Assembly: GCA_900542615.1 (NCBI GenBank)
Contig: UQOG01000087.1
Coordinates: forward strand, 1 to 8,545
Source: an uncultured Eubacteriales bacterium
Lineage (GTDB): Bacteria > Bacillota > Clostridia > Christensenellales > CAG-138
Reading direction: 5' to 3'
DNA: 8,545 nt
Part shown: positions 1 through 6,735 of the stretch, piece by piece
Layout: each line of letters starts with the position of its first letter
Position numbering within the stretch: position 1 is the first letter of the stretch
Position numbers and translations under genes: made by a program
The notes under the pieces: generated by a model
The model's database searches: none
What the model was told of the DNA's origin: nothing
The model's input: the letters and a program-made list of their open reading frames with translations, nothing else

Positions 1-2
1 AC

Positions 3-23
3 CCTTGCTACGCAAGGCTTTTT
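3..23 (+). terminator. Terminator-like hairpin at left edge
   Basis: A perfect 6-bp stem (CCTTGC, 3-8, with GCAAGG, 12-17) closes a 3-nt loop and is followed by C and five T (19-23). This is the layout of a short rho-independent terminator reading on the + strand, probably ending a gene that lies off the left edge. The T tract is short and the stem is only half GC, so it may be weak or part of a larger repeat with the next two hairpins. Confidence 0.5.
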
Positions 24-24
24 G

Positions 25-53
25 CGGATTTGACGCACATGTCGCCAAATCCG
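25..53. other. Imperfect 29-bp palindrome
   Basis: CGGATTTG at 25-32 is the exact reverse complement of CAAATCCG at 46-53. Inside the arms, C34-G35 can also pair with C43-G44 after one mismatch, leaving the loop CACATGT. As RNA it would form a stem of 8 plus 2 bp. As DNA it could be an operator. It sits directly after the hairpin at 3-17, so it may belong to a compound intergenic repeat. Confidence 0.45.
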
Positions 54-65
54 ATTATAGCCTCT

Positions 66-99
66 GGGGGCTGCGGCCCCCGAACCCCCGCGAGTTTTT
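66..99. repeat. GC-rich intergenic hairpin, REP-like
   Basis: GGGGGC (66-71) pairs with GCCCCC (76-81) around the loop TGCG. It is followed by a C-rich stretch (85-89) and five T (95-99). The form is close to the tandem hairpins at 8479-8520, with a GGGGC/GCCCC core and then a GAACC or GGACC tail, so the two may belong to one dispersed palindromic family. Whether it ends transcription is unclear because the T run is 13 nt beyond the stem. Confidence 0.45.
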
Positions 100-109
100 C
101 GACAGGCTG

Positions 110-409
110 TATACCCGTATGAAACATCCAAACCCCAATCATTTGCAACCGGCCGGCGTAGCCGAGGCCATGGGATATGGCAGGATGGGGTCTCCCTTTT
201 CCCGGTTTTCACAAAAGGCCCCAGCCCCTCCTTGAAAGGCGGTTGAAGGGGATGGGATTGTCCTTCATAAAAATATGCGAAGGGGATCTTTTAGCTGCGC
301 CCAGGGAACATGTTGCTTACCAATGGTCGAAAGTCCCGTCTAAAAATGGAGGATTTTTCCGATTGCGAAGGAGAAACACCCCTATCTTGTTAACTTTCTT
401 TAGATGGGG
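110..409. other. Intergenic stretch without a supported gene
   Basis: I see no credible coding region. The open frames here have no recognisable protein features. The stretch contains an imperfect inverted repeat at about 219-256 (arms CCCA-G-CCCCT and AGGGG-A-TGGG). It also has a small AT hairpin at 342-358 with GGAGG in its loop, and an 8-nt direct repeat TGCGAAGG near 276 and 364. No known riboswitch, tRNA or other structured RNA was recognised. The base composition is less GC-biased than in the genes. Confidence 0.5.
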
Positions 410-439
410 TTGGTAATATGGGGGTAACTGTGATAGAAT
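410..439 (+). promoter_or_regulatory. Candidate extended -10 promoter for the CotH gene
   Basis: TAGAAT (434-439) matches the sigma-A -10 consensus at five of six positions and has the extended TG one base upstream (431-432). TTGGTA (410-415) matches four of six -35 positions with an 18-bp spacer. Transcription would begin around 446-449, which is at or next to the ATG at 449. An alternative extended -10 (TGG-TAATAT, 411-419) lies slightly upstream with a poorer spacer to TTGTTA at 387-392. Confidence 0.5.
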
Positions 440-448
440 AGCCTTACT

Positions 449-3400
449 ATGAGGAAACGACAGTTTTTTGCTACGATCACCCTGTGCGCCCTGCTGGTGG
501 CAGGCCTGATCCTATATATGCTCACCCTTAAAGAGGGGGATGATTCCGCCGGCCAGGTGTTTCCCGTGGTCATCAACGAGGTGATGACCAGCAACAAAGG
601 CTCGGTGTCCGACGGCATGGGCAATTTCCCCGACTGGGTGGAGTTTTATAACCCCACGGACAAGCCGGTGGATATTGGCGGCTACGGCCTGTCGGACAGC
701 CTGCTGGAAGGGGCCAAGTATGTGTTCCCCAGCGGGGCGGTGGTGGAGCCGGACGGGTATCTGGTGGTATATTGCGCCGGGGAAGCCCTGTCGGACTATC
801 ACGCCGACTTCAAGCTCAACGATACCGAGGAGCTGACCCTGCTGGACCAGCGGGGCCAGGTGGTCACCAGTTTGCAATTGCAGGCGGTGGAATCCGGCAT
901 GAGCCTGGCCCGGGACAGCGCGGATAAGTGGCAGCAGATGCGGCCCAGCCCCGGCTACCCCAATACGGATGCAGGGGTCGCCGCCTATGAGGCCGCCATG
1001 CAGGAGACCCAGGATATCGGGGTGTATATCAACGAATTCATGGCCTCCAACGCCACCACTTTGCGGGGGGCGGACGGCACCTATCCCGACTGGATCGAGC
1101 TATATAATTCCACCGGCCAGGCTGTGGACCTATCCGGCTACGGCGTCAGCGATAACCTTTCCCAGCCCATGAAATACCAGCTGCCGGAAGGGACCACCAT
1201 CCCGGCGGGGGGGTATCTTTTGATCCTGTGCTCCGGCAACCAGGGCCTGATCGAAGGGGAGCTTCACGCCCCCTTCAGCCTCCGGGCCTATGAGGAGGAC
1301 GTGGTCTTTTCCGATCCCAACGGGAAGATCCTGGATTCCTATTCCTATACCCGCCAGGAGGAGGACGTATCCATGGCCCGCACCCCGGACGGCACCGGGG
1401 CCTTTGGCGCCTGTTCCCAGCCCAGCCCGGGCTTTGCCAATACCTCCGACGGCTACAACGCCGCCATGGCCGCCTACCGGCTGCCCCTGGGGGATGTGTA
1501 TATTTCGGAAATGCTGGGCAATAACCAATCCACCGCCAAGGCAGCCGATGGGGAATATTACGACTGGATCGAGCTATATAACCAAAGCGGCCAGGCGGTA
1601 GACCTTTCCGGCTACGGCCTTTCCGACAACCCGGGCAACCCGGCCAAGTGGGTGTTCCCGGATGGGATCACCCTGGAAAGCGGGGAATACCTGGTGGTAT
1701 ACGCCTCGGGCCTTAATCAGGCGGAGGGGCAAAAAAAAAATGACCTGCATCTGAACTTCAACCTGAGCGCCCAAGGGGATCGGGTATTCCTCTTCGACCC
1801 GGCGGGGAACCTGGTGGATAAGCTTAGCGCCGGGGCCTTTCTGGGGGACGTGAGCTATGGCCGGAATGGTTCGGATGAACGCTTCTATTATACCCAGCCC
1901 ACCCCCGGCGGGGAAAACGGCCAGGGCCAGGCAGGCATCACCAGCCAGCCGGTGTTCGAGACCCTGCCCGGCATCTTCGACGGGCCCATCACCGTAAGCC
2001 TGCGGGCCGGGGAGGGGGAAACCATCCACTATACCACCGACTGCACCACCCCCACCGCGGATAGCCCCACCTATACCGGGCCCATCCAGGTTTCGGAAAA
2101 TACCGTGATCCGGGCCGTGGCCCTGCGGGATGGGTATTTGACCGGCTATTCCAATACCGGCACCTTCCTCTTTACCACCGACGGGGTGAACCATAGCCTG
2201 CCCGTGGTGACCCTGGTCACCGACCCGGACAACCTGTGGGACAGCAAAACCGGCATCTACGCCACCGGCGACCAGTTCGACCCGGAGGCGGCTTCCTATA
2301 CGGATGTGCTTCTGAGCGCCACCTATTACAAATCCAAGAACGTCTCCGAGGAGGAGGTGGACACGGTTTGGACCAAGCCCGCAGCCTTTTCCCTGATGGA
2401 GGAGGGGCAGCAGGTGTTCAGCCAGAATGTGGATATCCGCATCGCCGGCAGCTATGGCCGGGGCCGGGCGCAAAAGGGTTTCAACATCATCGCCCGGGGG
2501 GCATACGGCAACAGCCGCATGGAATACCCCTTCTTTGACAACCGGGACTTTACCGAGTATAAATCCCTGGTGCTCCGGGCCGGGGCCCAGGACCAGAACC
2601 GCTCTAAAATACGGGACGAGCTGGCCACCGGCCTATTGGAGGGCACGGATATCAACGTCCTATACCAGGCCTACCGGCCGGTGGTGCTCTACCTGAACGG
2701 GGAATACTGGGGGGTCTACTTCCTTAAGGAAAAGCGCAACCGCTTCTTCGTGGCCCAACATGAGGGCGTGGAAGATGTGGATAACATGAACATCGCCAAG
2801 GGCTCCCACATGGTGAGCTATGGCTCCAACGAAAGCTGGGAAGAGGTGTTCAGCTACATCAAATCCCACGACCTGAGCGATCCCACGGCCTATGCCTATG
2901 TGTGCGAGCGGGTGGACGTGGATTCCTTTATGGATTATATGATCGCGGAGATCTATAACGGCAATGTGGATACCTTCAACATGCAGTATTATCAATTGCC
3001 GGGCGGGAAATGGAAATTCATCTTTTACGATTTTTGCTGGGGCTTTGGCAGTCCCACCCATGAGAGCCTGTCCTTCCGGCGGGGGGCAAAGCCCGCAGGC
3101 AGCGACCTATTCAACGCCCTGTTGAAAAACAGCGAATGGAAGGACGCCTTCATCCGGCGGTTTGCACAATTGCTGAATACCGCCTTTGCCCCGGAGCGGG
3201 TGCTGGGGCTCATCGAGGAGCTATACGGCTACGTGGAGCCGGAGATCGCCCGGGAGCGGGAAAAATTCAACCAAAGCACCTTCATGGGGGAACAGCAGCC
3301 GGCGGAGAACCTGGGCACCTACGATTCCTTCCAGCGGGAGATCGAAAGCCTAAAAACCTTTGCCAAGGAGCGGCCCGCCGCCCTACGCAGCCAGATCCAA

Positions 3401-3451
3401 AAGGAATTTGGCCTGTCGGATTCTTATATGCAGGAGGTATTCGGCCAATGA
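449..3451 (+). CDS. Membrane-anchored CotH kinase family protein with three lamin-tail domains
   Basis: This is a 1000-residue exported protein. Residues 2-4 are RKR and are followed by one hydrophobic helix (about 6-26) with no clear cleavage site or lipobox, so it is probably a signal anchor. Three lamin-tail-like repeats follow at about 40-150, 190-310 and 350-470. They begin VVINEVM, VYINEFM and VYISEML, and each carries a DW(V/I)E(F/L)YN motif and a (V/I)D(I/L)xGYGxSD motif. A chitobiase/hexosaminidase C-terminal-like domain (about 499-577) has HYTTDCTTPT. The CotH kinase domain spans about 584-930, with NGEYWGVYFLKEK (750-762), NVDTFNMQYY (839-848) and YDFCWGFG (860-867). CotH of Bacillus phosphorylates spore coat proteins; the substrate here is unknown. 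The start is the only ATG before an in-frame TAG at 434, although no Shine-Dalgarno is visible. The VTC gene overlaps its end by 4 nt. Confidence 0.9.
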   Translation: MRKRQFFATITLCALLVAGLILYMLTLKEGDDSAGQVFPVVINEVMTSNKGSVSDGMGNFPDWVEFYNPTDKPVDIGGYGLSDSLLEGAKYVFPSGAVVEPDGYLVVYCAGEALSDYHADFKLNDTEELTLLDQRGQVVTSLQLQAVESGMSLARDSADKWQQMRPSPGYPNTDAGVAAYEAAMQETQDIGVYINEFMASNATTLRGADGTYPDWIELYNSTGQAVDLSGYGVSDNLSQPMKYQLPEGTTIPAGGYLLILCSGNQGLIEGELHAPFSLRAYEEDVVFSDPNGKILDSYSYTRQEEDVSMARTPDGTGAFGACSQPSPGFANTSDGYNAAMAAYRLPLGDVYISEMLGNNQSTAKAADGEYYDWIELYNQSGQAVDLSGYGLSDNPGNPAKWVFPDGITLESGEYLVVYASGLNQAEGQKKNDLHLNFNLSAQGDRVFLFDPAGNLVDKLSAGAFLGDVSYGRNGSDERFYYTQPTPGGENGQGQAGITSQPVFETLPGIFDGPITVSLRAGEGETIHYTTDCTTPTADSPTYTGPIQVSENTVIRAVALRDGYLTGYSNTGTFLFTTDGVNHSLPVVTLVTDPDNLWDSKTGIYATGDQFDPEAASYTDVLLSATYYKSKNVSEEEVDTVWTKPAAFSLMEEGQQVFSQNVDIRIAGSYGRGRAQKGFNIIARGAYGNSRMEYPFFDNRDFTEYKSLVLRAGAQDQNRSKIRDELATGLLEGTDINVLYQAYRPVVLYLNGEYWGVYFLKEKRNRFFVAQHEGVEDVDNMNIAKGSHMVSYGSNESWEEVFSYIKSHDLSDPTAYAYVCERVDVDSFMDYMIAEIYNGNVDTFNMQYYQLPGGKWKFIFYDFCWGFGSPTHESLSFRRGAKPAGSDLFNALLKNSEWKDAFIRRFAQLLNTAFAPERVLGLIEELYGYVEPEIAREREKFNQSTFMGEQQPAENLGTYDSFQREIESLKTFAKERPAALRSQIQKEFGLSDSYMQEVFGQ
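1088..1107 (+). repeat. Internal repeat unit, lamin-tail domain 2 copy
   Basis: These 20 bases, encoding the DWIELYN core of the second lamin-tail domain, recur without change at 1562-1581 in the third. The sequence just downstream stays similar in both copies (GGCCAGGC, then GGCTACGGC). The first domain has a more diverged version near 632. This suggests that domains 2 and 3 arose by a fairly recent tandem duplication or are kept alike by gene conversion. Confidence 0.75.
1562..1581 (+). repeat. Internal repeat unit, lamin-tail domain 3 copy
   Basis: This is the second exact copy of the 20-base unit at 1088-1107, 474 bases downstream. That distance is a multiple of three (158 codons), so recombination between the copies would delete or duplicate one lamin-tail domain in frame. 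Confidence 0.75.
1731..1740 (+). other. A10 homopolymer inside the CotH gene
   Basis: Ten consecutive A in a strongly GC-rich gene encode part of Gln428-Lys-Lys-Asn431 in the third lamin-tail domain. Eleven A would place TGA immediately after the run. Nine A would reach TGA four codons after it (ATG ACC TGC ATC TGA). Either change removes the chitobiase-like and kinase domains. Such tracts are prone to replication or transcriptional slippage. Confidence 0.85.
3432..3437 (+). promoter_or_regulatory. Ribosome binding site of the VTC gene, inside the CotH gene
   Basis: AGGAGG lies 10 nt before the ATG at 3448, within the last codons of the CotH gene. It selects 3448 over the much longer upstream extension of the same frame, which is a shadow of the CotH coding sequence. 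Confidence 0.85.
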
Positions 3452-4149
3452 AGCGGACCCGTCCGCCCCAATACCGGCATGAGCTGAAGTATTTTATCAA
3501 CCAGGGGGAGTATACCCTGCTTTCCGGCCGTCTGCAAAAGACCATGGCCGCCGACGCCTACGCAAAGAAAAACGGCGGGGAATATTTTATCCGCAGCCTA
3601 TATTTTGACGACCCTATGGATTCCGCCTTCCGGGAGAAGATGCGGGGCAACGACGTGCGGGACAAGATCCGGCTGCGCACCTACAATTTCCAGCAGGACG
3701 AGGCCAAGCTGGAGCGCAAATATAAAAAAGACAGCTTCATCTATAAGCAATCCCTGCGCCTGAGCCGGGGGGAATGCGACCAGCTGCTGGCGGGGCGATA
3801 TGGGTTTTTGCTCCGGCGGCCGGAGGATTTTGCCCATGTGATGTTCCGGGAGTTCACCACCCGGGCCTTGCGGCCGGCGGTGATCGTGGACTATGTGCGG
3901 GAGCCCTTTGTATTCCCCTTCCAGAACGTGCGGGTCACCTTTGACAAGGAATTGCACACCGGCTACCAGGGCATGGACCTATTCGACCCGGACCTGCCCA
4001 CCTATCCCGTGCTGGAGGGGTACGACATGGTGCTGGAGGTGAAGTTCAACCAATACCTGCCCGGGTATATCCGGGAGCTGATCCAGTGCGGCGCCCATGT
4101 GCGCAGCGCCATCAGCAAATATTGCCTTTGCCGGAAATTCCACCTGTAA
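3448..4149 (+). CDS. VTC-domain polyphosphate polymerase family protein
   Basis: This 233-residue soluble protein consists of a single VTC domain of the triphosphate tunnel metalloenzyme fold. The family's charged tunnel residues are visible: RHELKY (10-15), RSLYFDD (49-55), KIRLRTY (73-79) and LERKYKK (88-94). They continue with DYVREPF (148-154), NVRVTFDKEL (160-169), LEVKFNQYLP (196-205) and SKY (223-225). In yeast Vtc4 this domain polymerises polyphosphate from the gamma phosphate of ATP with a divalent metal, and I infer a similar reaction here. There is no signal peptide or membrane helix, so it should be cytosolic or peripheral. The start is set by AGGAGG at 3432-3437. The ATGA overlap with the CotH gene implies translational coupling. 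Bacterial members are experimentally poorly known, so the exact product could differ. Confidence 0.9.
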   Translation: MKRTRPPQYRHELKYFINQGEYTLLSGRLQKTMAADAYAKKNGGEYFIRSLYFDDPMDSAFREKMRGNDVRDKIRLRTYNFQQDEAKLERKYKKDSFIYKQSLRLSRGECDQLLAGRYGFLLRRPEDFAHVMFREFTTRALRPAVIVDYVREPFVFPFQNVRVTFDKELHTGYQGMDLFDPDLPTYPVLEGYDMVLEVKFNQYLPGYIRELIQCGAHVRSAISKYCLCRKFHL

Positions 4150-4192
4150 AGGCCCTGGCTTTGTTTTTTCCCGCTTTTCCGAAAAAAAGCGG
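4148..4192 (+). terminator. Possible weak terminator or attenuator between VTC and DUF4956 genes
   Basis: Two structures follow each other. The first is a short hairpin (AAA-GGC... with ...GCTTT, 4148-4162) that runs into G and six T (4164-4169). The second is a stronger stem, CCGCTTTT (4171-4178) with AAAAGCGG (4185-4192), loop CCGAAA, that lacks a T run. Together they could reduce read-through into the DUF4956 gene or protect the upstream mRNA. The stem before the T run is too short to be convincing alone. Confidence 0.35.
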
Positions 4193-4241
4193 CTTGGGGG
4201 TATGGGGGCCTGTTTCCTCTGCCCTGTTACCATATGATTGC

Positions 4242-4246
4242 GGAGG
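4242..4246 (+). promoter_or_regulatory. Ribosome binding site of the DUF4956 gene
   Basis: GGAGG ends 6 nt before the ATG at 4253. It falls inside the alternative in-frame TTG start at 4238, which therefore cannot be the one used. Confidence 0.85.
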
Positions 4247-4252
4247 TTTTGT

Positions 4253-4903
4253 ATGACTGTGCTGTCCGATCTGTTCACCATCAACTTCAATCCCCTGCGG
4301 GTGGTGATCTCCCTGGCCCTGGCCCTGGTCATTGGCCTGTATATCTTCTTCATCTATAAAAAGAGCTTTAGCGGGGTCATGTATTCCCGCAACTTCAACG
4401 TGAGCCTCATCCTCGTCACCCTGGTGACCACCCTGGTGCTCATGCTCATCAGCACCAACATCACCCTGACCCTGGGCATGGTGGGCGCCCTGTCCATCGT
4501 CCGGTTCCGTACCGCCATCAAGGACCCCATCGATACCGCCTTCATGTTCTGGGCGGTGGGCGAGGGCCTGGCCCTGGGGGTGGGCTTCTTTGACGCCGCC
4601 ATCATCGGCGGGGTGGTCATCGGCATTTTCGTGCTGCTGCTCTCCGCCTTCAAGGTCCGGTCCGCCATGCCCTACCTGCTGGTGCTCCACTACAGCGAGG
4701 CCGCCAACGGCCCCATCAAGCAGATGATCAAGCAGCTCCCCGGCGCCCGCATCCGCAGCAAAACCGCCCAGCGGGACGGCATCGAGCTGACCTTGGAGCT
4801 CCGCCTCCGGGATAACGAGACCGGCTTCGTGGAAAAATTCCTCCGGGTGGAGGGGGTCTATGACGCCAGCCTCATCTCCTACCAGGGGGATCTGGTGTCC
4901 TGA
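4253..4903 (+). CDS. DUF4956 family integral membrane protein
   Basis: This 216-residue protein has four or five predicted membrane segments (about 15-35, 48-68, 70-83, 96-112 and 114-132). A soluble C-terminal region follows (about 135-216), rich in alternating strands and helices and ending in a small ferredoxin-like-looking module. The segment GMVGALSIVRFRTAIKDP (75-92) is the conserved hallmark of the DUF4956 family as I remember it. Its paired arginines (84, 86) and Lys90 next to a membrane helix would suit contact with an anionic ligand. The biochemical function is unknown. From the neighbouring VTC gene I infer a partner role, possibly anchoring the polymerase or passing its polyanionic product across the membrane. 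The start at 4253 follows the GGAGG at 4242-4246. The gene is followed closely by a strong terminator. Confidence 0.85.
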   Translation: MTVLSDLFTINFNPLRVVISLALALVIGLYIFFIYKKSFSGVMYSRNFNVSLILVTLVTTLVLMLISTNITLTLGMVGALSIVRFRTAIKDPIDTAFMFWAVGEGLALGVGFFDAAIIGGVVIGIFVLLLSAFKVRSAMPYLLVLHYSEAANGPIKQMIKQLPGARIRSKTAQRDGIELTLELRLRDNETGFVEKFLRVEGVYDASLISYQGDLVS

Positions 4904-4924
4904 CCTGGATCATGCCTTTGCTTC

Positions 4925-4968
4925 CCCGCCGGGCCGGGCCATTGTCCGGCTCTGCGGGTTTTGCTTTT
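4925..4968 (+). terminator. Rho-independent terminator after the DUF4956 gene
   Basis: CCCGC (4925-4929) pairs with GCGGG (4954-4958) and GCCGG (4933-4937) with CCGGC (4946-4950), separated by a symmetric 3-nt internal loop and closed by an 8-nt loop. The stem is followed by TTTTGCTTTT (4959-4968). It begins 21 nt after the stop codon and should end the CotH-VTC-DUF4956 transcript. Confidence 0.75.
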
Positions 4969-4969
4969 G

Positions 4970-4975
4970 TATAAG
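4970..4975 (+). promoter_or_regulatory. Possible -10 element for the ABC exporter operon
   Basis: TATAAG matches five of six -10 positions and lies right after the terminator, 17 nt before the ATG at 4993. No acceptable -35 hexamer is present at 15-19 bp upstream, where the terminator stem lies. The call is therefore weak. The operon may instead depend on read-through. Confidence 0.25.
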
Positions 4976-4992
4976 ACATCCATGCCTGGCCT

Positions 4993-6735
4993 ATGCTTTT
5001 GCGCTTTATCCGCTATTATAAGCCCCATTGGCGCCTGTTCGCCCTGGATATGACCTGCTCCTTGGTGGTGGCTGTTTGCGATCTGTTCTATCCCATGATC
5101 GCAAAGGACATCATCAATGTTTACGTTCCCCAGCGAAACCTCCATGCCCTGCTCCTGTGGGCGGGGATCCTTTTTGGCATCTATCTGTTGAAGGCCTGCC
5201 TCACCTATGTGATCCAGTATTGGGGGCATATGGTGGGCATCGGTATGCAGGGGGACATGCGACGGGATATGTTCCGGCATATGCAAAAGCTCCCCTTCGC
5301 CTTCTTCGACGAAAATAAGACCGGCGCCCTTATGAGCCGCATGATCAACGACCTCCAGGACCTTTCCGAGCTGGCCCACCATGGGCCGGAGGATCTGTTC
5401 CTGTCGGTGGTGCTGTTCATCGGCTCCTTTGTTATGCTTTCCCAGGTGAACCTGCCCCTGACCTGCATCGCCTTTGGGGCCGCGCCCCTGGTGCTGTGGT
5501 TTGCCATCGCCGCCCGCAAGGGGATGCGCACCGCCTTTAAGGAAAGCCGGGTCCAAACCGCCCACATCAACGCCGGGGTGGAAACCGCCATCGCCGGGAT
5601 GCGGGTCTCCAGGGCCTATTGCGGGGAGGAACACGAAAACGAAAAATTCGACGGGGCCAACGCCCTGTTCATCCGGGCCAAGGACGCGGCCTACCGGGCC
5701 ATGGCCTGGTTCAACGGGGGCACCACCTTTTTGACGGATATGCTGTATCTGGTAGTGCTCCTGGCGGGGGGGCTGTTCTTCTTCGCCGGCAAGATCGACG
5801 CGGGGAGCTTTGCGGCCTTTCTGCTGTATATGAACGTATTTTTAAAGCCGGTGAACCGGTTCGTGGCCATGATCGAGCAGCTGCAAAACGGCATGACCGG
5901 CTTTGCCCGCTTCATCGAGGTCATCGACCAGCCCCCGGAGGCCGAGGACCCCAACGCCCGGGACGCAGGGGTGCTTCAGGGGCATATCCGCTTTGAAGGG
6001 GTGAGCTTCCACTACCAAAATAGCGACCAGCCCGGGGAGGAAGCCCAGGTGGTCCGCAACCTGGAGCTGGATATCCCGGCGGGCCGCACCCTGGCCCTGG
6101 TGGGGCCCAGCGGCGGGGGCAAGACCACCCTGTGCAACCTGATCCCCCGCTTCTACGACGTGGACGCAGGCCGGATCACCATCGACGGCATGGATATCCG
6201 GGACATGACCCGGGCCTCCCTCCGGCGGAACATCGGCATCGTGGCCCAGGATGTGTTCCTGTTTACCGGCACCATCCGGGAGAACATCGCCTACGGGGAT
6301 CTGGAAGCCACCGACGGGCAGATCATAGAGGCGGCGAAAAAGGCCAACATCCACGACTACATCATGACCCTGGAAAAGGGCTATGATACCGACGTGGGCG
6401 AACGGGGGGTAAAGCTGTCCGGGGGCCAGCGGCAGCGGATCTCCATTGCCCGGGTGTTCCTCAAGGACCCGGCCATCCTGATCCTGGACGAGGCCACCAG
6501 CGCCCTGGATAACGAAACCGAAATGCACATCCAGCAGGCCCTTACAGAGCTGAGCCGGGGCCGCACCTGCATCATCGTGGCCCACCGGCTGAGCACCATC
6601 AAAAACGCCGACGAGATCGCCGTGCTGGCCCATGGGGAGATCCTGGAAAAGGGCGCCCATCAGGCCCTGATGGAGCGGGGCGGGGCTTATGCGGCCCTAT
6701 ACGCCTATCAATTTAGACCGGAGGACCTTGTATGA
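4993..6735 (+). CDS. ABC exporter half-transporter, fused membrane and ATPase domains
   Basis: This 580-residue type IV (MsbA/BmrA-like) ABC transporter should work as a homodimer or with a partner encoded elsewhere. The membrane domain (about 1-310) has six hydrophobic segments, near 15-37, 52-75, 134-151, 155-173, 245-265 and 268-285. The ATPase domain (about 331-575) is complete: Walker A GPSGGGKT (371-378), Q-loop Gln419, signature LSGGQ (475-479), Walker B ILILDEA with Asp499 and Glu500, and H-loop His531. It should couple ATP hydrolysis to export from the cytoplasm. The substrate cannot be read from sequence; lipid, drug or peptide are all possible. The ATG at 4993 fits the usual N-terminus of the family, and an in-frame TAA lies at 4972, but no Shine-Dalgarno is visible. 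Its stop overlaps the gpsA start. Confidence 0.92.
   Translation: MLLRFIRYYKPHWRLFALDMTCSLVVAVCDLFYPMIAKDIINVYVPQRNLHALLLWAGILFGIYLLKACLTYVIQYWGHMVGIGMQGDMRRDMFRHMQKLPFAFFDENKTGALMSRMINDLQDLSELAHHGPEDLFLSVVLFIGSFVMLSQVNLPLTCIAFGAAPLVLWFAIAARKGMRTAFKESRVQTAHINAGVETAIAGMRVSRAYCGEEHENEKFDGANALFIRAKDAAYRAMAWFNGGTTFLTDMLYLVVLLAGGLFFFAGKIDAGSFAAFLLYMNVFLKPVNRFVAMIEQLQNGMTGFARFIEVIDQPPEAEDPNARDAGVLQGHIRFEGVSFHYQNSDQPGEEAQVVRNLELDIPAGRTLALVGPSGGGKTTLCNLIPRFYDVDAGRITIDGMDIRDMTRASLRRNIGIVAQDVFLFTGTIRENIAYGDLEATDGQIIEAAKKANIHDYIMTLEKGYDTDVGERGVKLSGGQRQRISIARVFLKDPAILILDEATSALDNETEMHIQQALTELSRGRTCIIVAHRLSTIKNADEIAVLAHGEILEKGAHQALMERGGAYAALYAYQFRPEDLV

Noticed and set aside
5..235. 76-residue open frame at the left edge
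   Set aside because: It begins inside a terminator-like hairpin and runs through palindromes; it has no ribosome-binding site and no recognisable protein features.
254..370. Possible riboswitch (cyclic di-GMP type considered) upstream of the CotH gene
   Set aside because: A few GAAA and pairing elements exist, but the conserved core segments of known classes are missing and no complete fold could be drawn.
363..416. Short frame from TTG with GGAGG 10 nt upstream, encoding 17 residues (MRRRN...FRWGW), as a leader peptide
   Set aside because: The start codon is TTG, the GGAGG lies in an AT hairpin loop, and the best promoter for the downstream gene lies after most of this frame. No attenuator structure follows it.
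1574..2473. 299-residue antisense open frame opposite the CotH gene
   Set aside because: Rich in Gly, His, Pro and Gln with no domain pattern, as expected for the antisense of a GC-rich gene. The same holds for the other long antisense frames, such as 4112-4690, 4879-5634, 5842-6660 and 6708-7415.
3136..3447. N-terminal extension of the VTC protein inside the CotH gene
   Set aside because: Its translation is a shadow of the CotH frame, while a strong AGGAGG and the ATG at 3448 give a standard VTC N-terminus (RHELKY).
4233..4238. TATGAT as a -10 promoter for the DUF4956 gene
   Set aside because: No -35 hexamer at a suitable distance, and the start would fall on the ribosome-binding site.
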